Below, piece by piece: positions 24,670 through 34,000 of a DNA stretch of 64,000 nucleotides. The notes under the pieces are model-generated. The model worked only from the letters and a program-made list of their open reading frames with translations, was not told the DNA's origin and did not search any database. The stretch's first letter is position 1. Every line of letters begins with the position of its first letter. Location of the stretch: NCBI RefSeq assembly GCF_000497755.1, contig NZ_AYOD01000035.1:186001-250000 (forward strand). Reading direction: 5' to 3'. A program made the position numbers and the translations under genes. This DNA is from Aliihoeflea sp. 2WW (GTDB lineage Bacteria; Pseudomonadota; Alphaproteobacteria; Rhizobiales; Rhizobiaceae).

Positions 24670-25094
24670 CCGAGTTCACACCCCTCGCCTCGCTTGTCGG
24701 CGGCATGATGATCGGCCTGTCGGCCGTCCTTCTGATGTTGTGGGAAGGCCGTATCGCGGGCATTTCCGGCATCGCCGGCCGCCTCCTGCCGCCTTATCGC
24801 GATGGCGCGTTCCTGTCGCGCTTCGGCTTCGTCGTCGGGCTCGTCGCCGCACCGCTTGCCATGATCGCCATCAGCGGCATCGAGGTGAGCCAGACGGTCT
24901 CGTCGAACATTCCGCTGATGATCGCCGCCGGCCTTCTCGTCGGCTTCGGCTCGGTCTGGGGCAATGGCTGCACGTCGGGCCATGGCGTTTGCGGTCTGTC
25001 GCGGCTGTCGGCTCGCTCCATCGTCGCCACAGGCGTCTTTATGGCGACGGCCATCGTCACCGTCTTCCTCGTCCGCCACGTCATCGGAGCCTGA
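24666..25094 (+). CDS. YeeE/YedE half-transporter, first half
   Basis: This 142-aa membrane protein has about four helices. Its start overlaps the bigR stop. Cysteines in [16 protein letters not shown] near residues 100-111 are the conserved sulfur-relay motif of the YeeE family. It forms a pair with the next gene, so the transporter is built from two polypeptides (PmpA/PmpB-like). It is likely to move thiosulfate or sulfane sulfur across the inner membrane. Confidence 0.88.
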   Translation: MTEFTPLASLVGGMMIGLSAVLLMLWEGRIAGISGIAGRLLPPYRDGAFLSRFGFVVGLVAAPLAMIAISGIEVSQTVSSNIPLMIAAGLLVGFGSVWGNGCTSGHGVCGLSRLSARSIVATGVFMATAIVTVFLVRHVIGA

Positions 25095-25098
25095 TCCC

Positions 25099-25530
25099 AT
25101 GTCCTTCCTCGTCAATCTCGCGCTCGGTCTCCTCTTCGGCGCAGGCCTGGTCGTCTCCGGCATGTCGGACCCGGCGAAGGTCCTTAACTTCCTCGATCTG
25201 TTCGGAACCTGGGACCCCTCGCTTGCCTTCGTCATGGGCGGCGCAGTGATGGTGGCCTTCGTCGGTTATCGTCTGGTGCTGACGCGCGCCGAGCCTATCG
25301 TCGGCGATCGATTCCACCTGCCGACGCGCAGCGACATCGACGCCAGGATCGTCGCCGGCCCCGCAATCTTCGGCATCGGCTGGGGGCTTGGCGGGTTCTG
25401 CCCCGGCCCAGCACTGACCGCGCTCGGCCTCGGCGCGACCGGGACGCTCGCCTTCATTCCCGCCATGATCCTCGGCATGTGGGCTGCGCGCCTGGTGGCC
25501 GAGGGGACCGCCGCACCACGCACCGCCTGA
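25099..25530 (+). CDS. YeeE/YedE half-transporter, second half
   Basis: This 143-aa membrane protein has about four helices and begins four bases after the first half ends. Conserved segments are [15 protein letters not shown] near residue 20 and GGFCPGPAL near 100, with the single conserved cysteine. The VSGM-DP motif is typical of the second half of split YeeE systems. It is expected to act together with the preceding protein. Confidence 0.88.
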   Translation: MSFLVNLALGLLFGAGLVVSGMSDPAKVLNFLDLFGTWDPSLAFVMGGAVMVAFVGYRLVLTRAEPIVGDRFHLPTRSDIDARIVAGPAIFGIGWGLGGFCPGPALTALGLGATGTLAFIPAMILGMWAARLVAEGTAAPRTA

Positions 25531-25558
25531 CGCGGGCAACACCCGAAAGACCACGACA

Positions 25559-27274
25559 ATGAACCGGCTGGCAGATTACCTGCCGATCCTTCACTGGGGT
25601 AGGCACTACTCCCGCGCGACCCTGACCAACGACATGGTCGCGGCGATCATCGTCACCATCATGCTGATCCCGCAATCGCTCGCCTATGCAATGCTGGCAG
25701 GCCTGCCGGGGGAGATCGGGCTCTACGCGTCGATCCTGCCGCTGGTCGCCTATGCCGTGTTTGGCACCAGCCGCACGCTCGCCGTCGGTCCCGTCGCGGT
25801 TGTCTCGCTGATGACCGCCTCGGCCATCGGCGAGATCGCTGCGCAGGGCACACCCGCCTATCTCGCCGCCGCCATGCTGCTCGCCTTCCTGTCGGGCGCG
25901 ATGCTGATCGCCATGGGCCTCTTCCGGCTCGGCTTCGTCGCGAACTTTCTCAGCCACCCAGTCATTTCCGGCTTCATCACAGCTTCAGGCCTGCTGATTG
26001 CGGCCGGCCAGCTCAAATATTTGCTCGGCATTCCGGCCAGCGGGCACACTTTGCCGCAGATCGTAATAGGCATCGTCGAGAACATCGGCTCTGTTAATTT
26101 GCCGACCCTCATCCTCGGCGCATCGGTGCTGGCTTTCCTCTATTTCGTGCGACTGCGCCTGAAGCGAGTGCTCGTCGCGGTCGGCCTATCACCGCGGACG
26201 GCCGATATCACAACGAAGGCCGGGCCAGTCGCAGCCGTTGCCGCGACGATCCTCGCCGTGACGATGCTCGACCTCGGCACGCAAGGCGTCGCCCTCGTCG
26301 GTGCCATTCCCCAAGGCCTGCCCGTACCGGCCCTCCCCGCGTTCGATTTCGAGCTCATCCGCATGCTCGCCGTCCCAGCACTCCTGATCTCGCTGATCGG
26401 ATTCGTGGAATCGGTTTCGGTCGCGCAGACGCTCGCCGCCAAGCGCCGCCAGCGCATCATCCCGGACCAGGAACTGATCGGCCTCGGTGCGGCCAACATC
26501 GCCTCGGCGATCTCGTCGGGCTATCCCGTCACCGGCGGCTTTGCGCGCTCGGTTGTCAATTTCGACGCCGGAGCCGAGACGCCGGCCGCCGGCATCTACA
26601 CGGCCATCGGCATCGCGCTCGCCACGCTGTTCCTGACCCCGCTTCTTGCCAACCTGCCGCAGGCAACGCTCGCGGCGACCATCATCGTCGCCGTCCTGTC
26701 TCTGGTAAATGTCGCCCTCATTCAGCGCGTCTGGACCTATTCCAAGGTCGATTTCTCGGCCATGGCCGCGACGATCCTCGGCACGCTCTTCCTCGGCGTC
26801 GAGATCGGCGTCGTCATGGGCGTGGCGCTGTCGCTGCTCCTCCACCTCCACCGGACGTCGCGCCCGCACATGGCCGTTGTCGGCCAAGTGCCCGGCACCG
26901 AGCACTTCCGCAACGTCGATCGCCATGAGGTGGAAACCTCGCCGCAAATCCTGTCACTGCGAGTCGACGAAAGTCTCTACTTCGCCAATACGCGGTACCT
27001 CGAAGACCGCATCTCCGCTCTCGTCGCCGAGCGGCCGGAGCTCAAACACGTCATCTTGATGTGCTCGGCCGTGAACATGATCGACGCCTCCGCGCTCGAA
27101 AGCCTCGAGGAGATCAACCACCGCCTAAAGGATGCCGGCATCACCCTGCACCTTTCTGAGGTGAAGGGTCCGGTCATGGACCGCCTGAATCGCACGGACT
27201 TCCTCGCCGAACTGACAGGCAACGTCTTCCTCAGCCAGTACGAGGCGGTGAAGAGTATGGATCGGTCTCGTTAA
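25559..27274 (+). CDS. SulP-family anion transporter with STAS domain
   Basis: This 571-aa protein has about twelve helices in the first 430 residues, with the family motif LIPQSLAYAMLAGLP near residues 35-50 and the segment SGYPVTGGFARS. A cytoplasmic STAS domain follows at about 455-565 and contains SAVNMIDASALE. SulP proteins carry sulfate or other anions. Placement after the persulfide dioxygenase genes suggests sulfite or sulfate movement. It starts 28 bases after the YeeE pair, so it probably belongs to the same operon. Confidence 0.9.
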   Translation: MNRLADYLPILHWGRHYSRATLTNDMVAAIIVTIMLIPQSLAYAMLAGLPGEIGLYASILPLVAYAVFGTSRTLAVGPVAVVSLMTASAIGEIAAQGTPAYLAAAMLLAFLSGAMLIAMGLFRLGFVANFLSHPVISGFITASGLLIAAGQLKYLLGIPASGHTLPQIVIGIVENIGSVNLPTLILGASVLAFLYFVRLRLKRVLVAVGLSPRTADITTKAGPVAAVAATILAVTMLDLGTQGVALVGAIPQGLPVPALPAFDFELIRMLAVPALLISLIGFVESVSVAQTLAAKRRQRIIPDQELIGLGAANIASAISSGYPVTGGFARSVVNFDAGAETPAAGIYTAIGIALATLFLTPLLANLPQATLAATIIVAVLSLVNVALIQRVWTYSKVDFSAMAATILGTLFLGVEIGVVMGVALSLLLHLHRTSRPHMAVVGQVPGTEHFRNVDRHEVETSPQILSLRVDESLYFANTRYLEDRISALVAERPELKHVILMCSAVNMIDASALESLEEINHRLKDAGITLHLSEVKGPVMDRLNRTDFLAELTGNVFLSQYEAVKSMDRSR

Positions 27275-27300
27275 ACCCCCTCCAAAGCAAAGGATTTCCA

Positions 27301-27471
27301 ATGCTGAGGACTATTCCATTCGCCCTGATTGGCGCTGTTTCCGTTTCCTTCGCCCCCGTTCCCGCTTCGCTCACCAGACCCAGCCTCCAGCAGACGGTTC
27401 AGACGGACCCCGAACTCGTCGAGGAGATCAACGGCTATTTGGAAGAGCTTGCACCGCATTCCCCCGACTAA
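27301..27471 (+). CDS. Small exported peptide of unknown function
   Basis: A 56-aa frame begins at 27301 with AAAGGA nine bases upstream, 26 bases after the SulP stop. The first 23 residues form a signal-peptide-like hydrophobic stretch (PFALIGAVSVSF, then APVPA). The remaining 33 are acidic (ELVEEINGYLEEL) and may form a helix. No family is recognised. Its position suggests co-transcription with the sulP gene. Confidence 0.5.
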   Translation: MLRTIPFALIGAVSVSFAPVPASLTRPSLQQTVQTDPELVEEINGYLEELAPHSPD

Positions 27472-27493
27472 GCAGCACCGCTCATTGTGAACG

Positions 27494-27527
27494 GCACAAA
27501 GGCCCGCGCGTGCGTCGGCCTTTGTGC
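27494..27527 (+). terminator. Hairpin after the sulP operon
   Basis: A perfect 11-bp stem (27494-27504 with 27517-27527, GCACAAAGGCC and its complement) has a 12-base loop and lies 22 bases after the small peptide stop. There is no T-run after it, so it may be an mRNA 3'-end stabiliser or a weak terminator. Confidence 0.5.
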
Positions 27528-27905
27528 AATCAAGGCATGAGGTGTTTGCCCATCCGGGCATTTACGGTCTCACCGGAGGCTCCTCAATCCCGCCTCACGG
27601 CATCGCCGATTGGATTTCCTGTAAATGCGTCCAGTCAACTGCCGCGTCGGTCAGGGCTGAACGCGTCATTCTATGTCGGCATTTCCGGCAGTGCTATACG
27701 GCGCAACTCGAGCTGCGAGGCTGCAATAGGCGGGTGGCGCGACCTTCCCGTAGCCCCCGGCTGATTGACAGCCGGTCCCCGGGATATCAGCAGCCCCTGG
27801 CACCGTCGTTGAACTTGGTTTTCGCCGATGGGGTAGAGCATTGTCAAACGATCGTTCCCCGCCACCTGCAAGCGGAAACTAGCTCAGCGCCGATCAAGCG
27901 ACGGG
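27528..27905. other. Intergenic stretch at the left side of the accessory region
   Basis: About 380 bases have no frame with a ribosome site or recognisable product. GCGTC is repeated three times between 27620 and 27675. No integrase attachment site or tRNA is seen. It marks the change from the sulfur operon to accessory genes. Confidence 0.45.
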
Positions 27906-28136
27906 TTAATCTTCCAACGGCCCGCCTCGACTGAGTACCGTCCGTGCAGACTCCCTTCGCTCAAGCTCGACAAGCCTTACGCCGTAAACCTTCCCGTTCA
28001 GCGCGACGAATTGTTCCCGTTCACGCGCGGCCTCGAGTAGATCGTCGATCTGCCGGATTCCGGAATCGCACGTCCATTGATCGTTACCGATACGCTGGAG
28101 CTTGGCGGCGTGGATGTCCGGAGATTCGTTAACCAT
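27906..28136 (-). CDS. Small Phd-like protein, possible antitoxin
   Basis: This 76-aa protein starts at 28136 with a strong GAGGAGG ribosome site. The segment IDDLLEAAREREQFVALNGKVYGVRLV resembles in layout the Phd/YefM antitoxin core (a helix, then a beta hairpin with a G-K-x-x-x-V-L turn). It lies head-to-head with a PIN-domain gene, and the two starts nearly coincide. Classical Phd or VapB antitoxins precede their toxin on the same strand, so this arrangement is unusual. The antitoxin role is inferred from the neighbour and a weak resemblance. Confidence 0.5.
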   Translation of the reverse strand: MVNESPDIHAAKLQRIGNDQWTCDSGIRQIDDLLEAAREREQFVALNGKVYGVRLVELERRESARTVLSRGGPLED

Positions 28137-28713
28137 GCGTCAAACCTCCTCGCCTAGCATCAATTTGGGGGCAAGGCTGGATACCTGCAGTGTGGACGCG
28201 CAAAGGTTTCTGCTCGATACCAGCGTAGTGAGCGAACTGGCCAAAAAGCGGCCGGACCTACGCATCGTGGAATGGCTGACCGCCCTGCAGGATTTCTCGC
28301 TTGCACTGCCGACAGCCTCCATCGTCGAGGTGTCACGGGGCATCGAATTGCTACGACCCGACAACCCAATCAGAGCCGCGCAACTCGACGAGTGGTTGCA
28401 GACGTTGTTGGCGTCGGACGTGCACACACCGTTTCTATGCACCGCCGCCGCTAGATTATATGGTCGCATGACAGGGTGTAGAGCTCTAAAGCACCTATGG
28501 ATTTCGGACCCTCGGATGAAGGCACCGAAGATGGGACTCGATCTCATGATAGCATCGCAATCCATCGTCGAAAGCATCCCTATCGCGACGCTCAATTCTA
28601 AGGATTTTTTGTCGATCCACCAGTTGTTTCCGTTGCCCGGCCTGTTTCATCCAGGACTCAGAGACTGGATCGTGAACCCTGTGCGGGAATGGACGCTGAC
28701 GCCATCCTCTTGA
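28135..28713 (+). CDS. PIN-domain protein, VapC-like ribonuclease toxin
   Basis: The PIN core runs from FLLDTSVVSELAKK (first catalytic Asp) through VEVSRGIEL (Glu) to GLDLMIASQSI (Asp). This fits the magnesium-dependent RNase fold of VapC toxins. The start is uncertain: an ATG at 28135 has GGAGA 11 bases upstream but gives a 23-residue extension. A GTG at 28192 gives the usual short N-terminus with no good ribosome site. It diverges from the Phd-like gene. At 173-192 aa it is longer than most VapC toxins. Confidence 0.7.
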   Translation: MRQTSSPSINLGARLDTCSVDAQRFLLDTSVVSELAKKRPDLRIVEWLTALQDFSLALPTASIVEVSRGIELLRPDNPIRAAQLDEWLQTLLASDVHTPFLCTAAARLYGRMTGCRALKHLWISDPRMKAPKMGLDLMIASQSIVESIPIATLNSKDFLSIHQLFPLPGLFHPGLRDWIVNPVREWTLTPSS

Positions 28714-28873
28714 CCCCCTACTTCCCCACCCAGCTCGATCCCAAGTTGGACAACACTCTTCCGGAATTCGCCAAGCGGGCCAGACCCACCTGTCTCGCCG
28801 TTCCGGTCCAGCAGCCCGAGGTAAGCGGGCCGTCCCTCGCCTATCGAGGCGACCGTATCAAACGATTGCGGAT

Positions 28874-28977
28874 TGACACGTCAATTTTTGTTCTTTATTT
28901 GTTCCGTATCAGAGGAGACCGGTCCCATGGGCCCTTCGCGCGCCGCCATTTGTTACGGTCGGATAATACGCAGCTGA
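28874..28977 (+). promoter_or_regulatory. Leader of the AAA+ protease gene, possible promoter and leader peptide
   Basis: TTGACA at 28874-28879 and TATTTG 17 bases later form a possible promoter. The -35 overlaps the dyad TTGAC-AC-GTCAA. Downstream, an ATG at 28927 with GAGGAG nine bases before it opens a 16-codon frame (MGPSRAAICYGRIIRS) that stops at 28977. It may be a leader peptide of the AAA+ gene at 29048. This is visual evidence only. Confidence 0.3.
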
Positions 28978-29047
28978 CGGAGCTGCAGGCGCGATCTGCC
29001 TTGCTCATTTTCCTGTCGGGCACGATGCCCACGCAAGGACCGTTTCC

Positions 29048-30994
29048 ATGAAAAAGCCTAAAAATGCCATCGCGAGGCTGGCTGCCTCGCTGCCGACCGC
29101 AATTGCCTATTGCGCGGTCGCTCGCGCGATGCGTAACCAGCACCGCTTCAACCACTTCTCTGCCGGCCTCGTCGTCCTTAAGCTACCTCCGGATGCAACT
29201 GCCACTCATTATCGAGTAGCCGCTGAAGCATACGTCGAAGTCCCGCAGGGTTCCCGACGCCGGTCAGATCCCTTCGTCGTCGTGATCGGGGACAAAAAGA
29301 ACGACAGCTGGCCGAAGGATGTCACTGACTGGCTGAGCTATACCGATAAGGTGGTCGCATTATGCGGGCATGGCGACGTTGTTCCGCTTGCAGTCGCCCT
29401 TGCGGCCGACGCGGTAATCGAACTGGACCCCGTTAAACCCGGCGACATCGTCGGAGCGTGGAAGATGGGTTCGCGCGGTCCGATTACGCGCGGAGAGGCC
29501 GAACTGCTACTGAAGATTCCTTTCCCGATTCTAGATGCCGCCGCGCGAACCGGACGTTCCGCCGCAGATATCGTCTCCCGCGTCACCGAGGCCGGTAAAT
29601 GTGTTGCCGAGTTCGAGGCTGGTGCCGTGAAGGCGGCAAGCGGACCATATCTCGACGACTTGGTGGGTATGGGCGAAGCCGAAGAGTGGGGCCGGGAACT
29701 GGCCTTAGACTTAGCAGACTGGAAGGAAGGCCGGATCCCGTGGTCGGCCGTGGACCGCGGCATCCTTCTGTCCGGACCGCCAGGCTGCGGCAAGACCACC
29801 TTCGCGAAAGCCCTGGCCAACACGTGCGGCGTCGAGCTCGTTTCAGGATCCTTGGCGCGGTGGCAGGCGGCAGGCTATCTAAACAGCCTTCTGAAATCCA
29901 TGCGCGAAGCCTTTGCCACGGCGAAGGAGAAAGCGCCGTCGATTCTTTTCATCGACGAGATCGACGCGTTCGGCGATCGAGCGAAATTCAACGGCCACAA
30001 CGAGCAATATTGCACCGAAGTAGTCGCGGGATTGCTCGAATGCTTGGATGGAGTAGACAGCCGCGAGGGCGTGATCGTCGTCGGAGCGGCCAACCATCCG
30101 GCTAGGCTCGACGCCGCAATCACCCGGTCGGGCCGTTTGGACCGGCACGTGCGCGTTTCGCTTCCGGACCGGGAAGGCCGCGCGGAGATCCTTCATCGAC
30201 TTCTCGGAAACCAGATCGACCGTCCCGACCTGGAGTCGATCGCCGCGCGGCTGCCAAATCGCTCGGGCGCGGACCTGGGGCGTCTGGCGCGCGAGGCCAT
30301 CAGAAGGGCACGGCGACAGTCTAGATTCCCCGTCATTGCCGATCTGGAAGCTTCCCTTCCGGAGAGGATTGCCATGCCAAAGGACTATCGCTGGCGGATC
30401 GCGGTCCACGAGGCCGGCCATGCCGTCATCGGCCTCCAGCTCGGCTACGGCGCTATCCGCCAGGTTCGAATTCCGGAGTGGTTCGAAGCGGATGTGGAGG
30501 CGCAGGTGGAAGGCGCTGTCGAATTTGAGATCGTTCGAAGCGAATGCAGAACTCTTGCCAGGATCGAGCAAGAAATCACCACGTTAATGGCGGGGGCGGC
30601 GGCCGAGAGGATGTTGTTCGGTGACCATTCAGCGGGAGTCGGCGGGAAGGCGGGATCTGACCTCCACCGCGCCACTGCATTGGCGACGGCCGCTTACCGG
30701 TCGTGGGGATTGGGCGATCGGCTCACCTTTATGGAAGAAACGTCTGCGAGCACGGCTGGACTCGCTTTCGATCCCGCTGCTCACAGATGGGTTTCTGAAC
30801 TAACTGCTTCTTGTTTCGAGCGAGCTCTTCGCATGGTGCGAGATCGGCGCGAGGCGATCGAGGCTCTCGCGCAGGAACTGCTCGCTGAAGGCACAATGAC
30901 GGGAGTTCGAGTTGCGGCGATTGTGCCCCCTGAAAAGCAACCCGTCGTGCGACCGAGGGCAAGGCGGGGAGCAAGACGTTCGGCGGCTGAATAA
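29048..30994 (+). CDS. Soluble FtsH-like AAA+ ATPase fused to M41-type protease domain
   Basis: The protein is 648 aa. The first 220 residues are an unrecognised domain without transmembrane helices. The AAA+ domain at about 235-430 has Walker A GPPGCGKTT, Walker B ILFIDEIDAFGD and the sensor/arginine-finger region TRSGRLDRHVRV. The C-terminal part has the zinc-protease motif HEAGHAVIG near residue 458 and a GSDLHRATALA segment that supplies the third ligand in FtsH. FtsH itself is membrane-anchored, whereas this protein is not and has a different N-terminus. It ends in a basic Arg-rich tail. It is convergent with a DUF4011 helicase gene, 94 bases apart. A defence or toxin-control role is possible but unproven. 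Confidence 0.85.
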   Translation: MKKPKNAIARLAASLPTAIAYCAVARAMRNQHRFNHFSAGLVVLKLPPDATATHYRVAAEAYVEVPQGSRRRSDPFVVVIGDKKNDSWPKDVTDWLSYTDKVVALCGHGDVVPLAVALAADAVIELDPVKPGDIVGAWKMGSRGPITRGEAELLLKIPFPILDAAARTGRSAADIVSRVTEAGKCVAEFEAGAVKAASGPYLDDLVGMGEAEEWGRELALDLADWKEGRIPWSAVDRGILLSGPPGCGKTTFAKALANTCGVELVSGSLARWQAAGYLNSLLKSMREAFATAKEKAPSILFIDEIDAFGDRAKFNGHNEQYCTEVVAGLLECLDGVDSREGVIVVGAANHPARLDAAITRSGRLDRHVRVSLPDREGRAEILHRLLGNQIDRPDLESIAARLPNRSGADLGRLAREAIRRARRQSRFPVIADLEASLPERIAMPKDYRWRIAVHEAGHAVIGLQLGYGAIRQVRIPEWFEADVEAQVEGAVEFEIVRSECRTLARIEQEITTLMAGAAAERMLFGDHSAGVGGKAGSDLHRATALATAAYRSWGLGDRLTFMEETSASTAGLAFDPAAHRWVSELTASCFERALRMVRDRREAIEALAQELLAEGTMTGVRVAAIVPPEKQPVVRPRARRGARRSAAE

Positions 30995-31088
30995 CGCGGT
31001 CAGGTATCGCCAGTTGCTTGTCCAGATAGCGAAAGCGCGAGCGCCGCGCGCGAACTTCTCATCCGCACGCGTCCAGCTCGCGCCGCCA

Positions 31089-34000
31089 TCATGGATGAAC
31101 GATAAGCCCGTCGGATTTCACGAAGCGACCACGATCGATCATGTCGGAAACGACGTCGATGATGATTGCACGCAACTGGGCGCTCGTCGATTTGAACCCG
31201 AGATGCCGTGCCAAAGTGGACACGATTTCGCCCTCCGCAGCGCCGAGGTTTTCCGTTACGACGCGCTCGATCCCAACCTCCAACTCAGAGGGTGGCAAGT
31301 TCTCCGGCTTTCGCAATCCCGGCGACGACACGCTGCTGCGGTCACGGACTTGCGGTTGCGATCCCTCTATAGACAGGAACCGTCCGTCGCGGACGATGCC
31401 CCTGTGGGCTACGGCGCGGTCGATAGCCTGCTCGACGGCCGCCTGTATCCGACCACCGGCACGTTGCAGTCCATAGGCATCGCGTATCCGCGCCACCACC
31501 TCGTCGGAATGTACGGGAGACTCTACCTGCACCACCTGGGCGACCAGGTCGGCTAGGCGGCCGACAGGTGTCTCGTGGAGTTCGTAAGGTCCCGGCCGGG
31601 ATATCGTTGCCTCAATATAGGCAGTGTCGACCAGATCTCCGGAGATGGCGTCACCCACGTCGAAGAGCCCGATCTCGGTCACATCCCCCCTGTCGACCGT
31701 GACGATTTCTACGGGGACAGCGCGCGAATTAATCGCTCCCACTTCGGCACGCTCGTCAAGTTCGAGCTTGGCGGCCTCCACCGCTTTGACAAGCCGGTCT
31801 AGCTGTTCTTGCGGTCGCTGAAACCAGTCGGTGCTCCAAATGCGGTGCATGATCCACCCGTGATCCTCGAGGACCGCTTGGCGCAAACGGTCTCGATCCC
31901 GGGCAGACCTGGCGGAATGGTACGCAGCGCCATCGCATTCGACACCCAAGAGGTAGCGGCCCGGACGCTCTGCATCCGCCACAGCGAGATCCACGAAGAA
32001 CCCGGCAATGCCGACTTGTGGATGTACATCGTATCCCCTGCCGCGGAGAGCTTGCGCCACCTGTTCCTCGAAGATGCTGTCCGGGTCGCGGTCGGTCGCT
32101 TGGGCGATGGACAGCCGGCCGGTGCGGGCGTAGTGCAAGAAGAGCTTGAAAGCGAAGATGCCTTTCCCTTTCCCCCGCTCCAGGTCAATGTCCTCATCCG
32201 TTATAGAGGCAAAAACCTCGCACCGGCGTTTGGCGCGGCTGATCAGGACATTCAGGCGGCGTTCGCCTCCTTCCGCGCCCAACGGTCCGAACCGCATCGC
32301 CATGTAACCATGGGAGTTCTTGGCGTAGCCTACAGATATGATGATGACGTCGCGCTCGTCTCCCTGGACGTTTTCGAGGTTCTTGACGAAGAACGGCTCA
32401 GCAGGATGGGAATGGAAGAAATCCTCGGTATCGGGATTCAGACGCCGCAGGAGTTCCAATTCGTCTTGGATCGCACGACGTTGCGAAACCGAGAACGTCG
32501 CCACGCCAAGGGAGAGCTGCGGATGCGTCTTCGCGTGTCGGATGATCGCTTCCGCTACGGTGCGGGCCTCCACGGCGTTGACGTACGTCTTGCCGGAATC
32601 GAATACGCCGTCCGGAACGTGGTGGAACCGCAGCCCCATTCCGGCTTCCGCCGTATAGGGGCTGGGAACGATGAAGAGCTTGTTCTGGTAGAACTGCGAG
32701 TTCGATACCGCGATCAAGGATTGGTGGCGGCTGCGGTAATGCCATCGGAGCATGCGTTGCGGCAGGCCGCGCGCGCTGCAAAGGCCGAGAATACTTTCGA
32801 TGTCGGCCACCCTCGCGCCGTCGTCTTCGTCATCGTCGTCCTGCGCTCCAGTCATCTTGGCGAAGAACTTGGTCGGCGGCAGCTGCCTCTCGTCGCCGAC
32901 GACGACGATCTGCTTCGCCCGCGCGATGGCACCCAGCGCGTCGACGGGTTGGATCTGGGAAGCTTCGTCCATTACCAACAAGTCGAAGGTCATCTTGCCC
33001 GGCGTCAGAAACTGCGCGACCGACAGCGGGCTCATCATCATGACCGGCTTCATGGCCTGGATGGCGGGTCCGGCTCGTTGCATTAGCTGGCGTATCGGCA
33101 TGTGCCGGCTACGTTTCGCCATCTCCCCTCTCAGGATACCGACAGGTCCGACCCCGCCGTTCCGTGATGGTATACGACGATGGTGCGCCCGCACGACCTC
33201 GAGGCTCGAGGCCTTGATCCGTTCGCGGTCGAGGTTCGCGAACTCCCGGACATGTTGGCTGTGAAGGTTTCCGTCGAACCTGCCGAGTTCCGGCTCCGCC
33301 GCAACGAACGCCGCGAGCAAGGCCTCGTGGTATGCCATTTCGAAGGCCGGGGCGGCGCTGTTCGTCGACAGTGTCCCGTCCGAAAGGGCGTCGACAAATG
33401 CGGACAGCCCGGCAGCGTGAGCCCTGTCTGCGCGATCTCTGTAAGATACCCATTTTGATAGTTGTTCGGTATTTGCAATCCATTCATCGAGCCGGGAGGA
33501 GCAGGCGCTGATTGGAACGTCGTGCGCATCGGCGACTTCGAACAGACCCGATACGTTGGAATTCAGCGAGTCCGCGATGTCGTGCAGTGCCTTGACTGCG
33601 GCGGCAGCTTCCTGCTCGATCCCTCTCGCCTTGTCCGCCAGCGCCCGGCGGTCAACCAAACGGCTGGCCAGATACCGGAATTCTCCATATTCCTGCATCC
33701 AGCCAACGGCCGTCACTAACGAACTCCATTGCGTCTCAGGACCGGCCCAGAGGGGAGCGAAGACAGTCCGCCCCAACTCGTCGCGGTCCCTCAGAACCGA
33801 TGCGGCAGCCTGCAATGCCGCAAGCTTGTTCAGTAGGGTGATCCTATCCTCCAGCGACGCAGGCACGTGCCGGATCACCGACTTACAGACATCGTCGGCC
33901 CAAACGATGTTGCGAGCGCGGGCCTCCACGAGCAAAAGCGTAGCCCGTTCCGGAGAAGCGACATCCTCGAACAGGCTCGCTGCGGTCGGACCGAGATCGT

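Noticed and set aside
25566-26947. Long minus-strand frames opposite the SulP gene
   Set aside because: They mirror the codon bias of the plus-strand gene and contain no recognisable domains.
28689-29051. A 120-codon frame before the AAA+ gene
   Set aside because: It has no ribosome site, no family resemblance and overlaps the probable promoter and leader.
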